Positions 1-6,276 of a stretch of 6,532 nt of DNA are shown here, piece by piece. Each line of letters starts with the position of its first letter. Position 1 is the stretch's first letter. Both the position numbers and the translations under genes were made by a program. The stretch is from an uncultured Opitutia bacterium (GTDB taxonomy: Bacteria; Verrucomicrobiota; Verrucomicrobiia; Opitutales; Coraliomargaritaceae), in the NCBI GenBank assembly GCA_937899295.1, contig CALBPO010000210.1, positions 1 through 6,532 of the forward strand, written 5' to 3'. The notes under the pieces are model-generated. The model was not told the DNA's origin. It worked only from the letters and a program-made list of their open reading frames with translations, and ran no database searches.

Positions 1-18
1 ACCGCTTTCCCGCCATTC

Positions 19-1827
19 ATGACTAATCTCAAGCATCCTCGTGATTTCTGCACCATGGCCCATGTCGATCATGGAAAGACGACTTTGTCTGACCGTATCC
101 TTGAGATGACGCGCACCGTAGAAATGCGTGATATGAAAGCCCAGCTTCTCGACTCTATGGACTTGGAGCGCGAGCGAGGGATCACGATTAAAAGCCACCC
201 CGTGTCGATGGTTTATAAAGCTAAGGACGGGAATGACTATGCGTTCAACTTGATCGATACCCCCGGCCACGTGGATTTTTCTTACGAAGTTTCCCGTAGT
301 TTGGCTGCGTGTGAGGGTGCTATGCTGCTGATTGATGCCGCTCAAGGCATCGAAGCGCAGACCGTGGCCAATGCTCACCTCGCGCTGGAACAGGGACTGG
401 AAATCATTCCCGTGATCAACAAGGTCGATCTACCCAGTGCTGACGTGCCGGCCATCATGGTGCAGTTGGAGGACGTGTTAGCTATCCCCGCTGACGAGGC
501 TGTAATGACTAGTGGTAAAACCGGCATCGGGATTGAAGACCTACTCGAAGCCGCTGTCACCCGTGTGCCCAAGCCTCGATGGGCGGAAGTCGATGGGCTC
601 CGCATGTTGATTTTTGACTGCATTTACGATGCTTACAAAGGTGTGATTTGTTATGTCCGTGTCTTTTCTGGTGAGGTTAAGATGAACGATCCTATCATTA
701 CCATGAGTGACGAGCGTAAGATGTTAGTTAAGGAAGTGGGCAAGTTCTCGCCTGCCATGACAAAGCAAGAGACACTCAAAGCGGGCGATGTTGGCTACGT
801 CGTGACGAATCTCCGCGATGTGGCCGACCTAAAGCTCGGTGATACCATCACCCATAGCAACAATCCTACTGAGGAAATGCTACCCGGCTACAAAGAGGTC
901 AGCCCCATGGTTTTTAGTGGTATTTACCCCATCGATACGAGCGACTACAACAAGCTCAAGGCGGGCATGGGTAAACTTCGTCTTAACGACGCTGCCTTCG
1001 TTTACCAGTCGGAAAACTCCGTCGCCCTTGGCTTCGGCTTTCGTTGTGGTTTCCTCGGTCTGCTTCACATGGAGATCATCCAAGAGCGTATCCGCCGCGA
1101 GTATGATCTCGATGTGATTTCCACTTATCCGAGTGTAGTTTATCATGTCACAAAGACAGACGGCGAACAAATCGAAGTGCACAATCCTGTCTACCTCCCT
1201 GATCCCGCTGAGATCGAGTTCATCGAAGAACCCATGATTAACGCATCGATTCATATTCCGTCTGATTCGATCGGTGATGTGCTGGCATTGGTCTCTGAGA
1301 AGCGCGGTATCTGTGAACACACCGAAACAATCGATGGTGAACGCGTCATGCTCGTCTGCCGTCTGCCGCTCAACGAAATTTTGGTCGATTTTAATGACCG
1401 CCTCAAAAGCATCACTCACGGCTACGGCTCGATGGACTACGAGATGGCCGGTTACGAAAAGGCTAAGCTCTGCCGCCTCGACATTCGTGTGAATCAAGAG
1501 GCCGTCGATGCCTTCTCCTCGATCGTTCACTTAGATAAAGCTGAAGGCCGCGGACGCGCGCTCTGCAAGCGCCTTAAAGAGATCTTGCCCAAGCAGATGT
1601 TTAAGATCGCGATCCAAGCCGGCGTCGGCAGCAACATTGTCGCCCGAGAAACAATCAGCGCCTATCGCAAAGACGTGACTGCAAAGTGTTACGGCGGGGA
1701 TATTTCCCGTAAACGTAAACTATTAGAGAAACAAAAAGAGGGCAAGAAACGCATGAAAAATATCGGTAGCGTCTCCATCCCTCAGGACGCGTTTATTAAG
1801 ATTTTGAAGACCTCAGACGGTGGCTAA
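19..1827 (+). CDS. lepA: Elongation factor 4 (LepA), ribosome-associated translational GTPase
   Basis: LepA is a GTPase that binds the ribosome, can back-translocate tRNAs and is linked to 30S assembly; it acts in the cytosol or at the membrane. The 602 residues match the usual length of about 600. Visible GTPase motifs are G1 AHVDHGKTT (residues 14-22), the switch I region RERGIT (51-56), G3 DTPGH (80-84, with the catalytic His84), G4 NKVD (134-137) and G5 SGKTG (165-169, where SAKTG is usual). EF-G-like beta-barrel and alpha/beta domains follow. The LepA-specific C-terminal domain is clear: ARETISAYRKDV, then KCYGGDISRKRKLLEKQKEG and the basic tail ending in PQDAFIKIL. The ATG at 19 leaves the usual short leader before G1. 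No Shine-Dalgarno sequence is seen in the 18 bases before it. It converges with the vWA gene, 31 bp apart. The identity is secure. Confidence 0.98.
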   Translation: MTNLKHPRDFCTMAHVDHGKTTLSDRILEMTRTVEMRDMKAQLLDSMDLERERGITIKSHPVSMVYKAKDGNDYAFNLIDTPGHVDFSYEVSRSLAACEGAMLLIDAAQGIEAQTVANAHLALEQGLEIIPVINKVDLPSADVPAIMVQLEDVLAIPADEAVMTSGKTGIGIEDLLEAAVTRVPKPRWAEVDGLRMLIFDCIYDAYKGVICYVRVFSGEVKMNDPIITMSDERKMLVKEVGKFSPAMTKQETLKAGDVGYVVTNLRDVADLKLGDTITHSNNPTEEMLPGYKEVSPMVFSGIYPIDTSDYNKLKAGMGKLRLNDAAFVYQSENSVALGFGFRCGFLGLLHMEIIQERIRREYDLDVISTYPSVVYHVTKTDGEQIEVHNPVYLPDPAEIEFIEEPMINASIHIPSDSIGDVLALVSEKRGICEHTETIDGERVMLVCRLPLNEILVDFNDRLKSITHGYGSMDYEMAGYEKAKLCRLDIRVNQEAVDAFSSIVHLDKAEGRGRALCKRLKEILPKQMFKIAIQAGVGSNIVARETISAYRKDVTAKCYGGDISRKRKLLEKQKEGKKRMKNIGSVSIPQDAFIKILKTSDGG

Positions 1828-1858
1828 GAGCTGAGATTATGGATCAGGCCCAGCTTTA

Positions 1859-2851
1859 CTAAATACTTGGCTTTAAAATTAACACGCCGTCGTGGGCTTC
1901 GGCGATTTCACGCATAATGTTGGCATAGCGGGAGTTGCCCTGGGTGGCGCCGATCTGAAAGGGGTTGATTAGGGTGGGGAAGCCAATGGCACTGATCGAG
2001 ACGGGGCGCTTACCGGTGCTTGGGTTGCGCGGATTCATACGGTCGAGCTGAATGAGCAGGCCTTGGGTAGAGCCGCGGAAGTCGTCGCCGACGACGTAGA
2101 TGCTCATGAACTCGTCTGCTTTGAGGCTGGGTTTCAAGTCACGGATGGCACGGCGAAGGCCGGACTCGGGGTCGCTGACACTGGCAATGGGATAACTTAG
2201 AATCTGCCGGAGTGCTTGTTGGCGTAAGCCAGAGGTGTCGGGTAGCCAAAAGCCGCGTCGGGTACTCAGCATGTAATTGCCGCTGGTGTCGAGAAACTGA
2301 ATGCTACGCACCTCAGGAAGGCTCTCAAGGAGCTCGCGAATTTGTTCGACCACGCCATAGTGGAGTTGGCCTGTCATTTGGTTGCGCATGCTGCCTGAGG
2401 TGTCGACAACGAAGGCAACGTGGGTTGCCTCAGTTGGTAGGCCAATGGGAGGAAGGTCTTCATGTTTAAAGCTCTGCAGCAAACGCTTTGCCGTGGCGGC
2501 GGCTTGCTCGGTAGTACTGAGCGTGGACTCTAGGCTTTCGAATTCCTTTTCCAGGTCGGCTAACTTAGATTCCTGCTCTTGAATGAGAGAGAGAATACGA
2601 TCTCGCTCGGTGCTGGTTTGTTCGCTATTGATGGCGGCCTCGAGCAGAATGGTCTGATCGGCCACGTCGGCTTCGAGCATGGCAAACTGCGCTTGCATGG
2701 CTCTGAGTGTTGGCACGTCGACCTCGCTCTCAACCCCGTGCGGCCCTGAACCGATGGATAGGATGAAGAGCAACAGAATCGCCCCGAAGCCACAGCAGAG
2801 GCAGTCGAGAAATGAGAGGCTGAAGACCTCTATGGGGCGGCGTTTAATCAT
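1859..2851 (-). CDS. Membrane-anchored vWA-domain protein, ExbD/MotB-like N-terminus, intact MIDAS start motif
   Basis: This 330-residue protein is the last gene of the putative operon. Residues 1-6 are basic and residues 11-32 form one membrane helix with the segment SFLDCLCCGFGAILLLFIL. Asp16 sits near the start of the helix, like the proton-carrying Asp of TolR/ExbD/MotB (by analogy, not proven). Residues about 41-128 are rich in Glu, Leu and Gln and look coiled-coil. A vWA domain fills about 143-328: strand VAFVVD, metal-site motif D150-T-S152-G-S154, a later strand IYVVGDD (251-257) and a final IAEAHDGVLIL segment. The likely topology is N-in, with vWA in the periplasm. No peptidoglycan-binding (OmpA-like) domain is present. 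The N-terminal 31 residues are nearly the same as those of the gene just upstream, so the two are paralogues. It lies 59 bp after that gene, with no clear Shine-Dalgarno sequence. Function unknown; vWA domains usually bind protein partners through a divalent metal. Confidence 0.88.
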   Translation of the reverse strand: MIKRRPIEVFSLSFLDCLCCGFGAILLLFILSIGSGPHGVESEVDVPTLRAMQAQFAMLEADVADQTILLEAAINSEQTSTERDRILSLIQEQESKLADLEKEFESLESTLSTTEQAAATAKRLLQSFKHEDLPPIGLPTEATHVAFVVDTSGSMRNQMTGQLHYGVVEQIRELLESLPEVRSIQFLDTSGNYMLSTRRGFWLPDTSGLRQQALRQILSYPIASVSDPESGLRRAIRDLKPSLKADEFMSIYVVGDDFRGSTQGLLIQLDRMNPRNPSTGKRPVSISAIGFPTLINPFQIGATQGNSRYANIMREIAEAHDGVLILKPSI

Positions 2852-2910
2852 TGGTTCGGTTGTCTGGTTTCCAGCTTAATCGTTCTCCGATTTTCAGCAT
2901 GTGAGATTTT

Positions 2911-3924
2911 CTAGAGGCTTGGCCAATCGTTGTCGGGAATGAGGGTGATCCCTTTAGTGCGACCACTTAGTTGCCAGAAGAGTCCGGCGGCGGAAGGGTC
3001 CCCGCTAAAGGGAAAGAGGATGGCGTTGAAGGGATAGTTGAGGCGATTAGCCATGGCGCGGTTGAAGAGCTTGACGCGGTCGGCTTCAGTCAGGTTGCCG
3101 CTGCGTGGTGCAGGGGCTGTGGGCAGCCCGTCTCCGATCAAGAGTAGACTACTGGCACGTTGCTTGAGCTGGCTGACGGTTTGGAGGCCTTTTGATAGGT
3201 CGGCACCGCCGCTGGCTTCTAGCTGGTCGAGACGGTCGAGGAAGGACAGCAAAGCCTTGTTGTCGTAGGGATCGATGTAGGGATTCTCAGTGCTACCCGA
3301 CAGTGCTTCGGTCTCCTCAGCCATGGCGAAGATGGCGACTTGGGTACCTTTAGGGATCGCAGCAAGAACAGCGCGGACGGCGGCTTTACTGCGTAGCCAT
3401 TTCTTGGACTTGGCTCCAGTCCCTTGTTGGATGATTTGAACGGCGGTCTTTGCATCTTCGGCCAGCATACTGCCAGAGCTTTCGAGTAGAATGACGGCGC
3501 GTGGTGCGCGCAAACGTAGGCCCGAGAGATAACTTTTATCGGCGGAGGGACGGTCGAGGGCGGCTGGTTGTTCGGCGGGCTCAGTTTTGTTTTCAAGTGC
3601 AGCCAAGGCTTTGGCCTGATCTTCGACTGCTTTGGCTAAGCGCTCTTGTTCGGCGGCGAGTGCGGCCACGCTGGTGGCCTTGGTGTCAGGCTGTGGGTCG
3701 AGGGCTTCAATTTCTTCTGTAAGCGCTAACTTTTTGGCCTTGGTTTCGCGGATGGCGGCTTCGAGGGTCTCGGCAGCATTGACCGATTGCACTGCCTTTT
3801 CTTGACTATCGGTGATCTGTGCCTTGGCCGTTAAAATAAAAAGCAGTAGCACCGCCCCGAAACCGCAGCAGATACAATCCATAAATGAGAGCGCTGAACT
3901 CTGGGCTTCGCGGCGTTTATGCAT
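2911..3924 (-). CDS. Membrane-anchored vWA-domain protein, paralogue with degenerate MIDAS
   Basis: This is a 337-residue paralogue of the downstream vWA protein. The N-terminus MHKRREAQSSAL is followed by a membrane helix SFMDCICCGFGAVLLLFIL (13-31), with Asp16 at the same place as in the partner. Residues about 36-115 are Ala/Glu/Lys-rich, probably coiled-coil, with a Pro-containing break near 76-80. The vWA domain spans about 141-332: strand AVILLE, then E148-S-S150-G-S152 where the metal-site motif normally begins with Asp; GGADLSKGL (239-247), where a Thr is usual at Ala241; and LLIGDGLPT (261-269), which keeps the third-loop Asp265. Metal binding may therefore be weakened or altered. 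The gene lies 53 bp after the channel gene and 59 bp before the second vWA gene. No Shine-Dalgarno sequence is visible before the ATG at 3924-3922. The role is probably as a stator-like partner of the channel protein; this is an inference. Confidence 0.88.
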   Translation of the reverse strand: MHKRREAQSSALSFMDCICCGFGAVLLLFILTAKAQITDSQEKAVQSVNAAETLEAAIRETKAKKLALTEEIEALDPQPDTKATSVAALAAEQERLAKAVEDQAKALAALENKTEPAEQPAALDRPSADKSYLSGLRLRAPRAVILLESSGSMLAEDAKTAVQIIQQGTGAKSKKWLRSKAAVRAVLAAIPKGTQVAIFAMAEETEALSGSTENPYIDPYDNKALLSFLDRLDQLEASGGADLSKGLQTVSQLKQRASSLLLIGDGLPTAPAPRSGNLTEADRVKLFNRAMANRLNYPFNAILFPFSGDPSAAGLFWQLSGRTKGITLIPDNDWPSL

Positions 3925-3946
3925 TGTTGCTGGTTGAGTGATTGAG

Positions 3947-3960
3947 TGGACCTAGGTCCA
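3947..3960. repeat. Perfect 14-bp palindrome in the channel-vWA intergenic gap
   Basis: TGGACCTAGGTCCA reads the same on both strands and lies in the 53-bp gap between the channel stop codon and the first vWA start codon. A 7-bp direct repeat TTGAGTG (3934-3940 and 3942-3948) abuts it on the vWA side. As RNA it could form only a five-pair stem with a CTAG loop and has no T run, so a protein-binding site or small mRNA hairpin is more likely than a terminator. Its function is unknown. Confidence 0.5.
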
Positions 3961-3977
3961 ATAAGCCTGAGGCGTGC

Positions 3978-4883
3978 TTAGACGCTAGCTTCAGCTTCTG
4001 GTGCCTCTGACTCCTTCTCTTTCGCGTCTGACTCCTCGTGGTCGAAGAGTTTGTCGATGAGCTGCTCTCGGCAAAAGGTTTGCAGACGTAGAATGAAGCC
4101 TTCTTGGCCGCCTTGAAGGAGGTGGATGAGAAGCATGAGAAGGATACTTATAAAGAGGGCGACCAGGGTGGAAGTAAAAGCGACGCCGAGCGCACTCGTC
4201 ACTCCAGAGATGTCACCTTGGAGGGCTTGGTCGGCACGTTGTAGCGCGACCCCAATACCGCGGACGGTGCCGATGAAACCAATGGAGGGGATCGCCCAGA
4301 CAAGGTAGCGTAGCATTGAGAGCTCACTCTCTTGCTGCTCGGAGGCGACTTCGAGTCGCCGCATAATGGTTTCGGTAGCTTCGCGCACGCTACCTGTAAT
4401 ATGGTAGCGTTCAATCCCTCGTGCCATGACGTAATGGAGGATTTTATTACGCAGATCGGGCAGTTCGCTCTTGTTGTCAATTTCAGTCGAAAGTTGGCCG
4501 GCTCGCTGGCGCGAGATGCTACGACTTTCGCCGAGTAGCTCGACTTCGGGGTCGGCGTCGATACCTTCGCTCTCTGGAGCGAAGCGGCCAAGGGTCTTGG
4601 CCTCGTTTTTGAGCAGGATGAATTTATAAATAAGGATCATGACTCCCCAGAGAAAGAGTGAGAGGCACATCTGCTGCTCATAATCTTTGAGAATGACAAA
4701 GAAACTAGAAAAGGACGAGCCGACATCGACGCCGAAGCTGTTGGCTAGGTCAGCCTTGTTTGCGCCCGGTCGGATGAGGATGCCATAGATCGCACCGACG
4801 AAGATGAAGGAAGCGATCAGGCCAAGGGTGAAAATGAGGCCTTTGACTGAGAGGAGGCCGCGTTCAGGATTTCGTAGACTCAT
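3978..4883 (-). CDS. MotA/TolQ/ExbB-family proton channel protein
   Basis: This 301-residue inner-membrane protein is the first gene of the putative operon. In this family, pentamers surround a dimer of one-helix subunits and convert proton flow into mechanical work. Four hydrophobic segments are visible: about 13-36, 73-91, 191-213 and 231-256. The two C-terminal ones carry the family signature: IPSIGFIGTVRGIGVAL (198-213 region, compare GLLGTVxG in TolQ/ExbB) and GVTSALGVAFTSTLVALFIS (227-246). Between helices 2 and 3 lies a cytoplasmic stretch of about 100 residues with many charges. The C-terminal tail (about 280-301) is very acidic, with repeated Glu/Ala/Ser. The extra N-terminal helices and length exceed typical TolQ/ExbB (about 230-245 residues) and approach MotA. 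The partners encoded just downstream are two Asp-bearing one-helix vWA proteins, not a classic ExbD or MotB. A weak GAG lies about 7 bases before the ATG. Confidence 0.92.
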   Translation of the reverse strand: MSLRNPERGLLSVKGLIFTLGLIASFIFVGAIYGILIRPGANKADLANSFGVDVGSSFSSFFVILKDYEQQMCLSLFLWGVMILIYKFILLKNEAKTLGRFAPESEGIDADPEVELLGESRSISRQRAGQLSTEIDNKSELPDLRNKILHYVMARGIERYHITGSVREATETIMRRLEVASEQQESELSMLRYLVWAIPSIGFIGTVRGIGVALQRADQALQGDISGVTSALGVAFTSTLVALFISILLMLLIHLLQGGQEGFILRLQTFCREQLIDKLFDHEESDAKEKESEAPEAEASV

Positions 4884-4967
4884 GATTTGCTCGTAAATTT
4901 AATTTGATTATAAAAACACATTATTCTGTGCTTTGCAATTTCTGCAAGGGCACTTATCTATGGTTTC
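4884..4967. promoter_or_regulatory. AT-rich divergent promoter region with candidate overlapping -10 boxes and an inverted repeat
   Basis: This 84-bp spacer separates the divergent channel operon (-) and lipoprotein gene (+). Minus-strand candidates are TATAAT (4912-4907) and, further back, TTGCAG (4947-4942), 16 bp, AATAAT (4925-4920). The plus-strand candidate is TTGCTC (4887-4892), 16 bp, TATAAA (4909-4914). The TATAAT and TATAAA boxes overlap on opposite strands, so the two promoters could compete. A perfect inverted repeat TTGCA-N5-TGCAA (4933-4947) overlaps the minus-strand -35 area and would lie in the lipoprotein 5' leader. The boxes were picked by eye and remain tentative. AAGGG at 4946-4950 is 17 bp from the lipoprotein ATG, too far for a normal ribosome binding site. 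Confidence 0.4.
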
Positions 4968-5501
4968 ATGCATAAGCTTACTCTATCTATTTTACTCGTC
5001 AACACGCTCATTTTTTCAACAGCTTGCCAGAACAACCCTAATAGTGGGCGCGACATCGGCATCGTGGTCGGTTCTATTCTAGGAGGGGTCGCTGGGGCGC
5101 AAATAGGTGATAGCAGTATTTTCGCAGGTGCTGCCCTCGGCGGCGCACTGGGCGCTATAGGCGGCAGCGAGCTGCAAAGGCGCAAGGAGGCTCTCGAAGC
5201 AGCTGAGCTCCAGCGCCAATACGAGTATGAGCAAGAAGTGCAGGCGCAGGAATCATTAGAAGCCGATATCAAAAATCTAGAAGAAAAACGCATTCGTGAC
5301 GAGATCGCCCGTAAGGCGACCACAGCGGATGTGAGCGCTGCCGAGCAAGAAGCCGCTCGGGTGGAGGCGCAACTCGCTGCCAAAAAGAAATCCTACGAAG
5401 AATCTCAAGCCCGCGCCCGCCGAATTCAAGATGCTCAAGAGCGGATTGCCAAGGCGCAGCAGGAACTCGCTGAATTGGAGCGCCAAGAAAACGGGGGTTA
5501 A
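4968..5501 (+). CDS. Glycine-zipper lipoprotein with C-terminal coiled coil
   Basis: This is a 177-residue predicted lipoprotein. Residues 1-19 form a signal peptide (one Lys, hydrophobic LSILLVNTLIF) ending in a loose lipobox FSTAC, with Cys20 as the acylated residue; there is no Leu at -3, so the lipobox is not ideal. Residues 29-67 are a glycine zipper of the type found in outer-membrane 17-kDa antigen-like lipoproteins: two hydrophobic hairpin halves, GIVVGSILGGVAGAQIG and AGAALGGALGAIGG. Residues 68-175 are highly charged (Glu, Lys, Arg, Gln, Ala) and almost surely a long coiled coil. The ATG at 4968 is chosen because it places the signal peptide properly; an ATG at 4960 is in another frame. 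The gene is divergent from the channel/vWA operon, so a shared envelope role is possible but unproven. No enzymatic motif is seen. The exact function is unknown. Confidence 0.85.
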   Translation: MHKLTLSILLVNTLIFSTACQNNPNSGRDIGIVVGSILGGVAGAQIGDSSIFAGAALGGALGAIGGSELQRRKEALEAAELQRQYEYEQEVQAQESLEADIKNLEEKRIRDEIARKATTADVSAAEQEAARVEAQLAAKKKSYEESQARARRIQDAQERIAKAQQELAELERQENGG

Positions 5502-5507
5502 CTAATC

Positions 5508-5542
5508 GGCTCCGTAGGGGGTTCTACTTATGGAGCCCTTTC
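5508..5542 (+). terminator. Candidate intrinsic terminator after the lipoprotein gene
   Basis: GGCTCC (5508-5513) pairs perfectly with GGAGCC (5532-5537). Inside it GTAG (5514-5517) pairs with CTAC (5524-5527) around a six-base loop, leaving a four-base bulge TTAT on the 3' side. A short CTTTCATT stretch follows. The stem starts 7 bp after the lipoprotein stop codon. The T tract is poor, so it is a weak or partial match to a Rho-independent terminator. It also lies between convergent genes and could act on both strands. Confidence 0.45.
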
Positions 5543-5586
5543 ATTCGAGCACCTCTACGCGGTGGTCGTCGCAAGTGACGCTCCTA

Positions 5587-6276
5587 CTACCAGCTAAAAG
5601 TCACGCCTGCAGAATATTGATCACCACGCCCCGGCGTACCAGGAACGTCCTGAAAGTCATCGTCCCATGCGTTATCGATCGCAAAGAAGAGTTCCATATT
5701 CTTGAGTTGTGGCGGGTAGATGCTGAGGCCGAAATGGGTAAAAAGAGCAGAGTCGCTTGATTCACGTAGCGCGTTGTCTTCATTTTTGCGCCATTCGTTA
5801 TCGATGCGGAATTGGAAGATTTCGCTAGGTGTCCAGATCGCGCCGAGTGTGAATCGGTGCTTGGCATAGTTAAGAGCGTAGAAGCTAGCGTCGATAGAAT
5901 CGTTACCGTAGTCCTCGTCCTTACTCAAGTGAGTATAACTGGCAATCGCTTCGATTGTATTCCAGCGCTTGGAAGCAATTAGTTCGACACCAAAAGTTTC
6001 AATATCAATCGCTTTAGCTGAACGTGCTGTAGTAGCATTGTTTGAATAAGTCCAGTCGATAAGCTCATTATCCCAACGATGAAATAATGCGCCTGCTAAA
6101 GTGTAGTTTCCACGTTTAAATGCACCTCCTACTTCAATATTATGGCTCGTTTCTCGACTTAAGTTTGTGTTAGCCCCAAATGGCCCACCTTTAAAATCAC
6201 CAGTAGCGACATATCCAGCAACTTGGCTTGCTTCCGAGTAGGAAAGATAAAAATTATCAGAATTACCATTAGTCAA
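5587..6276 (-). CDS. TonB-dependent outer-membrane receptor, C-terminal beta-barrel part (5' truncated)
   Basis: About 229 codons are present, from near 6276 to the TAG at 5589-5587. TonB-dependent receptors are 22-strand outer-membrane barrels that import bound ligands using energy from TonB-ExbB-ExbD. Visible here are alternating barrel strands, a DNFYLSYSEASQVAGY segment, the typical LSRETSHNIEVGG strand, aromatic-rich strands such as LFHRWDNELIDW, and the last strand ending YSAGVTFSW, whose terminal aromatic is the usual barrel-assembly signal. Full receptors have about 650-900 residues, so the plug, TonB box and most of the barrel are missing. The first codon in the open frame is TTG with no plausible start context, and the frame is closed by TGA (6288-6286), inside DNA that codes for EtfA on the other strand. 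The truncation is therefore at a junction, not a natural start. GC is about 51% at 5581-5760 and about 42% at 6001-6240. The substrate cannot be told. Confidence 0.87.
   Translation of the reverse strand: MTNGNSDNFYLSYSEASQVAGYVATGDFKGGPFGANTNLSRETSHNIEVGGAFKRGNYTLAGALFHRWDNELIDWTYSNNATTARSAKAIDIETFGVELIASKRWNTIEAIASYTHLSKDEDYGNDSIDASFYALNYAKHRFTLGAIWTPSEIFQFRIDNEWRKNEDNALRESSDSALFTHFGLSIYPPQLKNMELFFAIDNAWDDDFQDVPGTPGRGDQYSAGVTFSW
6262..6276. other. Likely chimeric junction between two unrelated genomes
   Basis: To the left, the minus strand reads as a TonB-dependent receptor up to about 6270. To the right, the plus strand reads as EtfA from about 6272. Both genes are cut in the middle of conserved domains at this same place, on opposite strands, and GC falls from about 42-48% to about 30%. 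EtfA lacks its N-terminal part because a TAA (6248-6250) closes its frame inside the receptor. The simplest reading is an assembly or library chimera; a real recombination break is the alternative. The exact base cannot be fixed by eye. Confidence 0.75.

Noticed and set aside
880..1530. Long open frame of 216 codons on the minus strand inside lepA
   Set aside because: It lies fully antisense to conserved LepA coding sequence, shows no recognisable domain and is explained by codon bias of the real gene.
1829..1855. AGCTG/CAGCT inverted repeat between lepA and the convergent vWA gene
   Set aside because: Only five pairs with a 17-base loop and two or three T bases after it; too weak to call a terminator.
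1859..4883. Zorya-type defence system (ZorA/ZorB) or flagellar MotA/MotB
   Set aside because: No peptidoglycan-binding OmpA-like domain in either partner, no long ZorA-type tail, and no helicase or nuclease genes beside it.
1859..4883. MoxR/Bat-type vWA operon
   Set aside because: No MoxR AAA ATPase or DUF58 gene is present, and the vWA proteins have an Asp-bearing helix at the N-terminus instead of the Bat helix arrangement.
4960..5082. ATG at 4960, nine bases after AAGGG, opening a 40-codon frame overlapping the lipoprotein start
   Set aside because: Short, no meaningful peptide, and out of frame with the clear signal-peptide reading; kept only as a remote possibility for a leader peptide.
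5550..5580. Small inverted repeats CACC/GGTG and CGTC/GACG downstream of the TonB receptor stop
   Set aside because: Stems of only four pairs with no T run on the minus strand; not supportable as a terminator.
5530..5760. 76-codon plus-strand frame after the lipoprotein gene
   Set aside because: Mostly antisense to the TonB receptor C-terminus, starts inside the hairpin and has no recognisable features.
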